Source: JADLGH01 sp964586675
GTDB lineage: Bacteria > Desulfobacterota_D > UBA1144 > Nemesobacterales > UBA2774
Length of the DNA: 64,000 bases
Direction: 5' to 3'
NCBI GenBank assembly: GCA_964586675.1
Contig: CAZPHQ010000012.1
Span: 21,266 to 85,265, forward strand
Each line of letters begins with the position of its first letter. The first letter of the stretch is position 1. The notes beneath the pieces are model-generated. The model saw only the letters and a program-made list of their open reading frames with translations, did no database searches and was not told where the DNA came from. The position numbers and the translations under genes were made by a program. Below are positions 8,653 through 17,028 of this stretch, piece after piece.

Positions 8653-10023
8653 CTAAAAGCGAGGCCTTATCAGTGTCAGCCTTAACGCCTTCTTTGGCTT
8701 TCCTTCAAGCTTAGCACGCTCGTCGATCCTCATTCCCCCGATCCAGATTATCTCACCCCCGGATAAGAATATCGGCACGCGTGCGCGCATGAAGGCCGGC
8801 AGCTTCCGGTCGATGAAAAAATCCTTCACTTTTTTACGGCTCTTCATCCCGAGGGGCACGAACCTGTCGCCGGGTTTAAAACTCCTTACCTCTATCGGGA
8901 ACTTCACTGCGCCGGGGTCGAGATAAACCACGTCTTCCCTTTCCTCTTCGAGCCCCTTCGCTTGTGTCTCTTCAATCTTGACTTCGAGCTCCGGGAAGCT
9001 CCATCTGCCCGGAGAGGGTATCACGTATGAGAAGCCTTTTGCCAGCTCGTCTTTCGTCGTCACGAGGAAAGAGCCATGCCCCTTTACGAAGACGCTTCCC
9101 CCCGGGAATACGGCCTCTCCGGACGCCGCCATCGATGTCAGAAAGGCGTCCGCAGCCGTGAGGTGTATCGACGAAATATTTTTGAGCCCCTCCCTCTTTT
9201 CAGAGAGCGCACGCATGAGGACGGCGATCCTCAACGCGCCGTGAAGACGTTTGTATTTACTGAGGTTCCCCGTCAATTCTCCGCCACCGCTTTTAAAGAC
9301 ACTCCGGAATTTTTTTTCAGCCTCGCGCGAAATGAAATCATCTTCGAGGCGGAGTATGTCCGCCGTCCGTGCGAGGGTCTCTTTTATCTTCGGGTTGTAT
9401 TCCGAAAGGCCGGGCAGGAGGTCGAGCCTTATCCTGTTCCTGAGATAGTCTCTCTCCCTGTTCGTTGAATCCTCTATCCACTTTATACCTTCGGATTTGA
9501 GGTAATTCTCTATCGCGGCACGCTCGGTCTCTATAAGCGGCCTCACGATATATCGTCCAGACACCGGCGGAATGCCTGAAAGCCCGCGTGTGCCGCTCCC
9601 GCGTATGAGCCTCATGAGGACAGTCTCGGCCTGGTCGTCGAGGGTGTGGGCGGTCGCAATTTTCGACGCGCCGTGCTTATTCCTTACTTCCTCGAAGAAT
9701 TCGTACCTCAGCACACGGGCCGCGTCTTCGAGTGAAATTCTGGACCGCTTCCTGAGCGCGGGCGCGTCCGCCTCCCCGAGCTCGAATTCTACCCCGAGGG
9801 ATTCCGCGACGCCGCGGCTGAATTCGGCGTCGCGAGCGGCTTCCTTCCCGCGTATGCCGTGGTTAAGGTGCGCGGCTACGAGAGTGAGGTTGTAACCCTT
9901 AAGCTCGTGGAGGGCGTGTAAAAGAGACATTGAGTCGGCTCCGCCCGAAAGGCCGACGACGACCTTATCCCCAGGCCGGAGCATCTCATACTTCTCGATT
10001 GTTTTTCGTATCCGGGATAGCAT
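8653..10023 (-). CDS. tilS: tRNA(Ile)-lysidine synthase
   Basis: Converts C34 of the CAU-anticodon tRNA-Ile to lysidine so that AUA is read as isoleucine. The PP-loop ATPase motif SGGADS is at residues 26-31, with KIATAHTLDDQAETVLMRLIRGSG after it. At 456 aa it has the extra C-terminal substrate-binding domains of E. coli-type TilS. AUA codons are abundant in this window, so the enzyme should be heavily used. Last gene of the pheT-ihfA-DUF502-tilS unit; its start lies 38 bases inside the end of the DUF502 gene. Confidence 0.95.
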   Translation of the reverse strand: MLSRIRKTIEKYEMLRPGDKVVVGLSGGADSMSLLHALHELKGYNLTLVAAHLNHGIRGKEAARDAEFSRGVAESLGVEFELGEADAPALRKRSRISLEDAARVLRYEFFEEVRNKHGASKIATAHTLDDQAETVLMRLIRGSGTRGLSGIPPVSGRYIVRPLIETERAAIENYLKSEGIKWIEDSTNRERDYLRNRIRLDLLPGLSEYNPKIKETLARTADILRLEDDFISREAEKKFRSVFKSGGGELTGNLSKYKRLHGALRIAVLMRALSEKREGLKNISSIHLTAADAFLTSMAASGEAVFPGGSVFVKGHGSFLVTTKDELAKGFSYVIPSPGRWSFPELEVKIEETQAKGLEEEREDVVYLDPGAVKFPIEVRSFKPGDRFVPLGMKSRKKVKDFFIDRKLPAFMRARVPIFLSGGEIIWIGGMRIDERAKLEGKPKKALRLTLIRPRF

Positions 10024-10660
10024 TTTCTCCGGTGTTGGCGGTGAGGCCGCCCGACATTATTATCTTGAACGCATCCTCGATGGTTATCTGGAGCTCAATT
10101 ATTTCCTCTTCCGGCAGTATGACATAATATCCCGCCGTCGGCGGCGTCGCAGGCACGAATACGCCTACGAGCTTCCTATCGGACCGGTTCAAATCGGTGC
10201 CGCTTTCGAGGCTCCCCGTGACGAATCCTATCGAGTACATCCCCTTCCTCGGAAACTCAAGGAGGGCGACTCTCTTTATATCCCTGATCCCCTTCCTCAT
10301 GAAGACCGTCTCGATGACCTGCTTCGTCGCACTATAAATAGTGCGCGCGAGGGGAATCCGGGTTATGACGGCCTCTCCCACTCCTACGAGTTTTCCGCCG
10401 ACTATATTCCTCGCCAGCGCACCGACGAGAAGGACGATCAGGAGTGTCCCGAAGAGCCCCGTGCAGAAGAGGACGGCTTCATATATACCTTTCGGGAGTT
10501 CAGGGGACGGCCCGCCTATGAGCCTTTCGGGGATTGCGCTTACGAGGGCGACAATCCATGAGCCGAGCTTGAAGAGTATGAATAGTGTGAGGCCGAACGG
10601 TACGGTGACCAGTATGCCGGCCAGAATATTATTCCTGAAAAAACTATAGATATGCTTCAT
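9986..10660 (-). CDS. DUF502 family membrane protein
   Basis: A 224-aa protein with two transmembrane segments near the N-terminus (NILAGILVTVPFGLTLFILF and the LFGTLLIVLLVGALARNIVG region) followed by a soluble part. The core PLARTIYSATKQVIETV, VALLEFPRKGMYSIGFVTG and GVFVPATPPTAGYY matches the widespread DUF502 family. Function unknown; plant relatives (LIKE COV) act at membranes. It follows ihfA by 3 bases and overlaps tilS by 38 bases. Confidence 0.87.
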   Translation of the reverse strand: MKHIYSFFRNNILAGILVTVPFGLTLFILFKLGSWIVALVSAIPERLIGGPSPELPKGIYEAVLFCTGLFGTLLIVLLVGALARNIVGGKLVGVGEAVITRIPLARTIYSATKQVIETVFMRKGIRDIKRVALLEFPRKGMYSIGFVTGSLESGTDLNRSDRKLVGVFVPATPPTAGYYVILPEEEIIELQITIEDAFKIIMSGGLTANTGENAIPDTKNNREV

Positions 10661-10663
10661 GCA

Positions 10664-10948
10664 TCATGCAGTCTGCTTGTCTATAGCGTCGCGGAGGAAC
10701 CTGCTCGGCTTGAACACGACGGCCTTCCTCTCGGCGATCTCTATCGTCTCGCCCGTGGCGGGATTACGGCCCTTCCTCGCCTTACGGTTCTGAACGCGGA
10801 AGCTCCCGAACCTGGGGAGCTTTATTCCCTCGCCCCTGCTCAGCTTTTCCTTGGCGACCTCGAAAAAGAATTCTACTATTTCCGCGGACTCCCTCTTCGA
10901 GAGACCGATCCTGGTGTGTATTACGTCCGCCAGCTCTTTTTTAGTCAT
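10664..10948 (-). CDS. ihfA: Integration host factor alpha-like DNA-bending protein
   Basis: A 94-aa HU/IHF-fold protein. KRESAEIVEFFFEVAKEKL forms the dimerisation helices, and FGSFRVQNRKARKGRNPATGETIEI is the beta-arm with the Pro that intercalates into DNA. The place directly downstream of pheT, as in E. coli pheST-ihfA, favours the IHF-alpha label over HU. The beta partner is not in the window; a second HU-type gene lies at 46.5 kb. AGGAGGGG gives a strong ribosome binding site. Nucleoid-associated, expected to act in transcription and recombination. Confidence 0.88.
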   Translation of the reverse strand: MTKKELADVIHTRIGLSKRESAEIVEFFFEVAKEKLSRGEGIKLPRFGSFRVQNRKARKGRNPATGETIEIAERKAVVFKPSRFLRDAIDKQTA

Positions 10949-10967
10949 CTCTTTACCCCTCCTTTCG

Positions 10968-13379
10968 CTATATTGTACGTAATTCAGCCCCCAGAGCCAA
11001 TCGAAGTTTTTTAAGCGCCTTATCCTGAATTTTATTGATATCCTCTTCTGTCAGCGTCTTGTCCGCCGCCCTCAGGTGAAGGGAGACCGCGACGCTCTTC
11101 TTCCCGGCCTGCACGGAGCCGCCGGTGAACACGTCGAATATACGGGCGTCTTCTATGAGCCCCGAGCCGAGGGACCTTATCTCGTCAATTATACTGCCTG
11201 CCGACACTCCTTCATCCACCACGAGCGCGATGTCCCGCCTTACGGACGGGAACTTCGGAAGCGGTTTGAATTCTCCCTTCTTCCCGGCAGTGAGGCGGGC
11301 TGCGGCGTCGAGGTCTATCTCGGCGACGTAGACCCTTTTCGTGAGCTCGAGCTTCTCTCTGAGCCCCGGGTGAAGCTCGCCGACATATCCCACCGCTTCG
11401 CCGTCTATCAAAATTTCCGCAGACTTTCCGGGATGGAGGAATTCGATTTCAGGAGCCGGCCTCAAAGTGACGCCCGCCGGCACGTGAAGCGCGCCGAACG
11501 CCTTTTCGAGTATCGCCTTTAAATCGAAGAAATCGATTTCCTCCCTGTCCCAGAGTTCCGGCTGTTTCCTTCCGGTTGCGGCCGCAGCCAGTTTGTTTAT
11601 TTCTTTTGGAAGCTTGTCTCCTGAAGTGGGGATGTAAACCTTTCCCGTCTCGAATATCCTTACGTCGCTCTCCTGACGGCTGAGGTTGAGGAGAACGTTC
11701 TTGACGAGCCCGGCTGTGAGGCTTGTCCTCATCACGGCCCCGTCTTTACTGATGGGATTGAGTATCGGAAGCGCGGCTTCCGGGCTGAAGAGCCTGAGAA
11801 GCTCCTCGTCCTCGAAGCTGTAGTTTATGGCCTCGTAAAATCCGTTTGCCGTGAATATTTCCTTGAACTTCTCCTGCGCCGTCCGGACGCTCCGCGGCAG
11901 CTCCGTTTTCATGGCGACGGCGGGGAGAGTGACAGGGACGTTGTTGTAGCCGTAGAGCCTGGCTGTTTCTTCTATGATGTCGATCTCGCGCGTGAGGTCG
12001 ACCCTGTACGTCGGAACCTTGAACGTCAGAACTCCTTTATCCGACGACAGGAGCTCGAGCCCGAGCCTCTTCTGTATGGATATTATTTCTTCTTCGCTAA
12101 TGTCTGTGCCGAGTATAGCGTTTACGCGCTTCGCGGTAACGCTCACTACGGCAGGTTCGATAATGACCGGATTCTCGTCGATTCTTCCGGCGGCAACTTT
12201 GCCTCCAGCGAGCTCCGCGATGAGCGCGGCCGCCCTGTCGAGCGCCCTAACGACGCCCTCGGGATCGACGCCTCTTTCGAATCTATAAGACGATTCTGAC
12301 TTGAGCCCGGTTTTTCTCGAAGTTTTTCTCACGGTATCGGGGCTGAAGTAGGCGCTTTCGAGGAGTATGTTACTCGTCCCATCGCTTACTTCCGTATCCG
12401 CGCCGCCCATGACGCCAGCCAGCGCGACGGCCCTTTCGGCGTCGCATATGAGAAGGTCGTCGCCACTGAGCTTTCTTTCGACGCCGTCGAGCGTTTTTAT
12501 GATTTCTCCGTTTCCGGCCTGCCTCACGATAATCTTCTTCCCCTTTACGAGGTCGTAATCGAATGCGTGGAGGGGCTGTCCCAATTCGAGGAGGACGTAG
12601 TTCGTGACGTCCACGACGTTATTAATAGACCTTATTCCCGACGATTCGAGCCGCGTCTTCATCCACTTCGGCGACGGGCCTATTTTCACGCCGGTTATCA
12701 CGCGGCACGCGTACCTCGGGCACTTTTCGGGTGAGAGAATCTCGACGGATACGTAATCACCCACGGGGCTCCCGGATTCGCTTATGGACGCATCCGGATA
12801 CCCGGCCTTGCCGGAGAGTATCGCGGCTACCTCCCTGGCCGCCCCGACCACGCTCAGGCAGTCGGGACGGTTGGGGGTTATGCCTATTTCAAGGAGGACG
12901 TCGTTAACGCCTATTTCGTCTATCAGGCGCGTACCCGGAACGGCGCCGGGGGAGAGTATCATTATGCCGTCCGATTCGGTTCCGAGACCGAGCTCGTTCT
13001 CGGCGCAGAGCATGCCTTCGGAGACCTGCCCCCTTATTTTCGCTTTTTTGATTGTAACGCCTTCGGGAAATTTGGGCCCGGGCGGGAGGACTGTGCCCGT
13101 CTTCGCCAGCGCGACCTTGTCACCCGCTTTCATATTGCTCGCCCCGCAGACTATCGGATACTCGTTCGAGCCGTCGGAAACCCTGCATAGAGACAGCTTG
13201 TCGGCATCCGGGTGGGGGCCCATGTCGAGTATTTCGGCTACTACTACGTTTTCGAGGGCCTTGCCGGTGTATTCTATAGATTCGACTTCGAGCCCGGACA
13301 TTGTCAGCCTGTCGGCGAGCTCCTCCGGCGAGACGGAGTAATCGACGTACTCTTTAAGCCAGCTCAGAGATATTATCAT
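10968..13379 (-). CDS. pheT: Phenylalanyl-tRNA synthetase beta subunit
   Basis: Charges tRNA-Phe as part of an alpha2-beta2 enzyme. The 803-aa length is normal. The order is the N-terminal domain, the EMAP-like tRNA-binding domain (about residues 40-150, with VCGASNMKAGDKVALA), B3/B4 editing domain (LGQPLHAFDYD), B5 domain, core with PILNPISKDGAVMRTSL, and a C-terminal anticodon-binding ferredoxin-like domain (KFPSVRRDIALVVDE). The alpha subunit gene pheS is not upstream; instead there is a promoter and then the katG terminator, so pheS must lie elsewhere. First gene of the leftward pheT-ihfA-DUF502-tilS unit. Confidence 0.97.
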   Translation of the reverse strand: MIISLSWLKEYVDYSVSPEELADRLTMSGLEVESIEYTGKALENVVVAEILDMGPHPDADKLSLCRVSDGSNEYPIVCGASNMKAGDKVALAKTGTVLPPGPKFPEGVTIKKAKIRGQVSEGMLCAENELGLGTESDGIMILSPGAVPGTRLIDEIGVNDVLLEIGITPNRPDCLSVVGAAREVAAILSGKAGYPDASISESGSPVGDYVSVEILSPEKCPRYACRVITGVKIGPSPKWMKTRLESSGIRSINNVVDVTNYVLLELGQPLHAFDYDLVKGKKIIVRQAGNGEIIKTLDGVERKLSGDDLLICDAERAVALAGVMGGADTEVSDGTSNILLESAYFSPDTVRKTSRKTGLKSESSYRFERGVDPEGVVRALDRAAALIAELAGGKVAAGRIDENPVIIEPAVVSVTAKRVNAILGTDISEEEIISIQKRLGLELLSSDKGVLTFKVPTYRVDLTREIDIIEETARLYGYNNVPVTLPAVAMKTELPRSVRTAQEKFKEIFTANGFYEAINYSFEDEELLRLFSPEAALPILNPISKDGAVMRTSLTAGLVKNVLLNLSRQESDVRIFETGKVYIPTSGDKLPKEINKLAAAATGRKQPELWDREEIDFFDLKAILEKAFGALHVPAGVTLRPAPEIEFLHPGKSAEILIDGEAVGYVGELHPGLREKLELTKRVYVAEIDLDAAARLTAGKKGEFKPLPKFPSVRRDIALVVDEGVSAGSIIDEIRSLGSGLIEDARIFDVFTGGSVQAGKKSVAVSLHLRAADKTLTEEDINKIQDKALKKLRLALGAELRTI

Positions 13380-13400
13380 TGTTCAGTGACCCAAAAGTTA

Positions 13401-13429
13401 ATAATTACATATTCTTAGGGCCGGGTCAA
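13401..13429 (-). promoter_or_regulatory. Candidate sigma-70-type promoter for pheT
   Basis: On the minus strand TTGACC (13429-13424), 17 bases, AATTAT (13406-13401), matching 5/6 and 4/6 of the consensus. It predicts a leader of only about 15 nt before the pheT ATG, leaving no room for the pheST-type attenuator of E. coli. Confidence 0.5.
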
Positions 13430-13496
13430 TACTTTAGCCGGAAGTCTCTCGCCGGGGAGAGAAGCGCGGAAAGGCCTGCCTGGAGCCTTAAAAAAG

Positions 13497-13535
13497 AACG
13501 GCGGCATGACCCCGAAACCGGGTCAAACCGCCGTT
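13497..13535 (-). terminator. katG Rho-independent terminator
   Basis: AACGGCGG (13497-13504) pairs with CCGCCGTT (13528-13535), with an inner GACCC/GGGTC stem. Read leftward it runs into TTTTTT, so it ends the katG transcript just before the pheT promoter. Confidence 0.8.
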
Positions 13536-13569
13536 TCTTTTCACAAGGAGGATGGGCAACCTTTAGTTT

Positions 13570-15837
13570 TCAGTTCTTTCGGTGAAGGTCGAAGCGGTCG
13601 AGATTCATCACCTTGGTCCACGCCGCTATAAAGTCGCGCGTAAAGCGCTCCCGGGAGTCTTCGCATGCGTAGACTTCGGCGACGGCGCGGAGCTCGGAGT
13701 TCGAGCCGAAGATGAGATCGACCCGCGTGCCTGTCCACCTGAGCTCGCCCGTCTTGCGGTCGCGGCCTTCGAATAACTCCTGGGCGTCTGAAGTCGCCTT
13801 CCATGTTGTGCCGAAATCAAGAAGGTTGACGAAGAAGTCGTTAGTCAGCGCTTCGGGACGCTTCGTGAAGACGCCGTTTTGAGACTGATCGAAGTTCGCA
13901 TTAAGGACACGGAGGCCGCCGAGGAGTACTGTCAACTCGGGAACTGACAGCGTCAAAAGCTGCGCGCGGTCGACAAGCATTTCCTCAGCCTTTACGGTAT
14001 GCGGACCGTTCAGATAGTTCCGGAACGCGTCCGCCGCAGGCTCGAGATAGGTGAAGGAGTCGATGTCAGTCTCCGTCTGCGACGCATCGGCGCGCCCGGG
14101 TGTGAACGGCACTGCCGCTTTATGCCCGGCGTTCTTCGCCGCCTGCTCGACGCCCGCGCATCCGCCGAGAACGATCAGGTCGGCGAGAGAAACCTTCTTG
14201 CCGCCGGCCTGAGCGTCGTTGAACTCTTTCTGTATGCCTCCGAGCGTCTCAAGCACCTTCGCTAATCTGTCCGGATCGTTCACCTCCCAATCCTTCTGCG
14301 GCGAAAGGCGAATGCGGGCGCCGTTCGCGCCGCCGCGTTTATCCGAGCCGCGGAACGTCGACGCGGACGCCCAGGCAGCTGATACCAGCTCGGATACGGA
14401 CAGCCCCGACGCGAGGATTTTGGCCTTGAGCGCTGAGACGTCTTTATCGTCGATCAATGGGTGCGTAACCGCCGGGATCGGGTCCTGCCAGATAAGCTCT
14501 TCATCCGGCACCTCGGGGCCGAGAAGGAGCACGCGCGGGCCCATGTCGCGGTGAGTGAGCTTGTACCACGCGCGGGCGAAAGCGTCCGCGAATTCGCCCG
14601 GATTCTCGTAAAAGCGCCGCGAGATCGGCCCGTAGATCGGGTCGAACCTGAGGGAAAGGTCCGTCGTGAGCATGAACGGCGCGTGCTTCTTCGACGGGTC
14701 GTGCGCGTCCGGCACAGTTCCCGCCCCCGCTCCGTTCTTCGGCTTCCACTGGTGCGCGCCGGCCGGGCTCTTCGTCAATTCCCATTCGAAACCGAACAGG
14801 TTCTCGAAAAAATTATTGCTCCATTTTGTCGGGGTCGTGGTCCATGCGCCCTCGAGCCCGCTGGTGATCGTGTCGTCTCCACTGCCGCTGCCGAACTTGT
14901 TTTGCCAGCCGAGTCCCTGCTCCTCAAGGCCGGCGGCGGCGGGTTCCCGGCCGACGTACCCGGCCGGGTTGGCTGCCCCGTGTGTTTTGCCGAACGTGTG
15001 TCCGCCGGCGATGAGCGCTACCGTCTCCTCGTCGTTCATGGCCATGCGGCCGAAAGTCTCGCGGATGTCGCGGGCCGCTGCGAGAGGGTCGGGATTTCCG
15101 TTCGGCCCCTCCGGGTTCACGTAGATAAGGCCCATCTGGACTGCGCCGAGAGGGTTCTCAAGCTGCCGGTCGCCAGTGTAGCGCTTGTCTTCAAGCCAGA
15201 CGCCCTCGGAGCCCCAGTAGATATCTTCTTCTGTTTCCCACACGTCCTCGCGTCCGCCGCCGAAACCGAACGTTTTAAAGCCCATCGATTCGAGGGCGCA
15301 GTTGCCTGTGAGGATAAGGAGGTCGGCCCAGGAAAGCTTCCTGCCGTATTTCTGCTTGACCGGCCAGAGCAGGAGGCGCGCCTTGTCGAGGTTCGCGTTA
15401 TCGGGCCAGCTGTTGAGCGGGGCGAAGCGCTGGCTGCCGGTGCCTCCTCCTCCGCGGCCGTCGGAGATGCGGTATGTGCCGGCGCTGTGCCACGCCATCC
15501 TGATGAACAGCGGCCCGTAGCTGCCGTAGTCGGCGGGCCACCAGTCCTGTGATTTCGTCATAAGATCGAAAATGTCTTTTTTTACCGCATCGAGATCGAG
15601 GGACTTGAATTCCTCGGCGTAATCGAACTCCTCGCCCATAGGGTTTGAGGAAGGGGCGTGCTGGCGGAGGATGTTAAGCCGAAGCATATTCGGCCACCAC
15701 TCACGGTTCGAAGTGCCGCCGCCGGCGCTGAACTTCGCCGCCCCGCCCGAGAACGGACATCTGGCTTTGCTTTCGGTGTTCATATCTCCCAGAGCGGCGC
15801 TGTCCTGAGCCGCCGCAGACGCATTTTTCTCACTCAT
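13570..15837 (-). CDS. katG: Catalase-peroxidase
   Basis: A bifunctional haem catalase/peroxidase that removes hydrogen peroxide. At 755 aa it has the usual two-domain KatG size. The distal pocket motif IRMAWHSAGTYR holds the catalytic Arg, Trp and His; GLIYVNPEGPNGNPDP carries the Tyr of the Met-Tyr-Trp adduct; IAGGHTFGKTHGA holds the proximal haem-ligand His. No signal peptide, so cytoplasmic. It is divergent from oxyR, with an OxyR-type operator abutting the -35 box of its promoter, and is followed by its own terminator. GAGGAGG precedes the ATG. Expected to be strongly peroxide-inducible. Confidence 0.97.
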   Translation of the reverse strand: MSEKNASAAAQDSAALGDMNTESKARCPFSGGAAKFSAGGGTSNREWWPNMLRLNILRQHAPSSNPMGEEFDYAEEFKSLDLDAVKKDIFDLMTKSQDWWPADYGSYGPLFIRMAWHSAGTYRISDGRGGGGTGSQRFAPLNSWPDNANLDKARLLLWPVKQKYGRKLSWADLLILTGNCALESMGFKTFGFGGGREDVWETEEDIYWGSEGVWLEDKRYTGDRQLENPLGAVQMGLIYVNPEGPNGNPDPLAAARDIRETFGRMAMNDEETVALIAGGHTFGKTHGAANPAGYVGREPAAAGLEEQGLGWQNKFGSGSGDDTITSGLEGAWTTTPTKWSNNFFENLFGFEWELTKSPAGAHQWKPKNGAGAGTVPDAHDPSKKHAPFMLTTDLSLRFDPIYGPISRRFYENPGEFADAFARAWYKLTHRDMGPRVLLLGPEVPDEELIWQDPIPAVTHPLIDDKDVSALKAKILASGLSVSELVSAAWASASTFRGSDKRGGANGARIRLSPQKDWEVNDPDRLAKVLETLGGIQKEFNDAQAGGKKVSLADLIVLGGCAGVEQAAKNAGHKAAVPFTPGRADASQTETDIDSFTYLEPAADAFRNYLNGPHTVKAEEMLVDRAQLLTLSVPELTVLLGGLRVLNANFDQSQNGVFTKRPEALTNDFFVNLLDFGTTWKATSDAQELFEGRDRKTGELRWTGTRVDLIFGSNSELRAVAEVYACEDSRERFTRDFIAAWTKVMNLDRFDLHRKN

Positions 15838-15881
15838 TTTTTGTTACCTCCTCTTTAATGATATTAGCTGTTAGGATAGTA

Positions 15882-15911
15882 ATTATGAACTCCAGAACCT
15901 ATAGTCGTCAA
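15882..15911 (-). promoter_or_regulatory. katG promoter
   Basis: On the minus strand TTGACG (15911-15906), 18 bases, CATAAT (15887-15882), each 5/6 of consensus. The -35 begins at the base next to the OxyR operator, the usual geometry for activation through contact with RNA polymerase. Confidence 0.65.
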
Positions 15912-15948
15912 ATATTCCTTATCTATAAATTGAATAGGCATAGCCTAT
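15912..15948. promoter_or_regulatory. OxyR operator (ATAG-N7-CTAT repeats)
   Basis: Four tetrads at exact 7-base spacing: ATAT (15912), CTAT (15923), ATAG (15934), CTAT (15945). This matches 15 of 16 fixed bases of the E. coli OxyR consensus ATAG-N7-CTAT-N7-ATAG-N7-CTAT. It lies between divergent katG and oxyR and abuts the katG -35 box, so oxidised OxyR could activate katG and repress or tune its own gene. Confidence 0.88.
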
Positions 15949-16033
15949 ACTAACTTCACTCCTGTATGTACAATATATAAACAAGACACGCTCTTGAATC
16001 GCCGGGCATTTAATTAACAGAGGGATAGGATTT

Positions 16034-16936
16034 ATGGAGCTTCATCGGCTTAGATACTTTGTCGCGGTCGCGGAGTCGGGCGGGTTCAGCAAGGCCGCCC
16101 GGAGGTGTTACGTCGCCCAGCCTTCTCTCAGCCAGCAGATAATAAAGCTGGAGCAGGAGCTCGGCCAGAGGCTCTTCGAAAGGCTGGGGAGAAACGTCGC
16201 GCTCACGGAATCGGGAAGGGCGCTCCTCCCGAGGGCGAGGCTCGTGCTGAGGGAGGCCGAGGGCATCAAGTCCGGCATAATAGAAGACGTCGACGCCGGG
16301 GTCGGCGTACTCTCGGCGGGGTTCATCCCCACTATAGCGCCTTACCTCCTTCCGGGAGCGCTCAAGAGATTCTATACAGGCTATCCCCGGGCCCGCATAT
16401 CGCTCCAGGAGAACCTCACCGACAGGCTCGTCCGGGGCATTGTCGACCTCGAAATCGAGGTCGCCATAATGAGCCTGCCGATAGAAAACAGCCTTATTAC
16501 CACGGAAACACTTTTCGACGATCCCCTTTATCTTGCCGTATCCCCGGGCCACAGGCTTCTTAAGTCCGGCGACATAAGGGCGAAAGACCTTAAAAATATT
16601 CCTTTCATAGCGCTCGAAGAAGATCACTGCCTCGGTGAGCAAGTGAATAACTTCTGCTACGAGAGGCAGATAAATCCCGACGTCGTCTGCAGGACTTGGA
16701 ACCTCTCGACGATACAGCACTGCGTCTCGTTCGGGAACGGGGTTTCGCTCGTCCCGCTCATGATGGTGCTTACGGATACCACCGATTCATGCGTCTACAG
16801 GCCGATAAAGGGCAGGTCGCCGAAGAGGACGGTGGTCGCGGCATGGCACAGGGACCGAAAGCTCTCCCGGCTCGCCCGCGAATTCATCGGGATGGTGAAG
16901 GACGAATACGCCTCGCTCCTCGAAAGGGCGAAGTAA
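16034..16936 (+). CDS. oxyR: Peroxide-sensing LysR-type regulator OxyR
   Basis: A 300-aa LysR-family regulator. The N-terminal winged helix-turn-helix (LRYFVAVAESGGFSKAARRCYVAQPSLSQQI) and a periplasmic-binding-like effector domain are complete. The two redox cysteines of E. coli OxyR are at the same numbers, C199 and C208, in the segment EEDHCLGEQVNNFCYE, so disulfide switching by H2O2 is expected. It is divergent from katG, and the intergenic region holds a near-consensus OxyR site. The next gene, a cysteine desulfurase, starts 92 bases on and is probably separate. Confidence 0.94.
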   Translation: MELHRLRYFVAVAESGGFSKAARRCYVAQPSLSQQIIKLEQELGQRLFERLGRNVALTESGRALLPRARLVLREAEGIKSGIIEDVDAGVGVLSAGFIPTIAPYLLPGALKRFYTGYPRARISLQENLTDRLVRGIVDLEIEVAIMSLPIENSLITTETLFDDPLYLAVSPGHRLLKSGDIRAKDLKNIPFIALEEDHCLGEQVNNFCYERQINPDVVCRTWNLSTIQHCVSFGNGVSLVPLMMVLTDTTDSCVYRPIKGRSPKRTVVAAWHRDRKLSRLAREFIGMVKDEYASLLERAK

Positions 16937-17028
16937 CGCCCGCATTCGCGCGCTGGATTCGTTACTGTCAGGCGCATCTGGTGTAAAATAAACATTGTTC
17001 CATTCCGGCAGTTTCCGGGCGATTTGAA

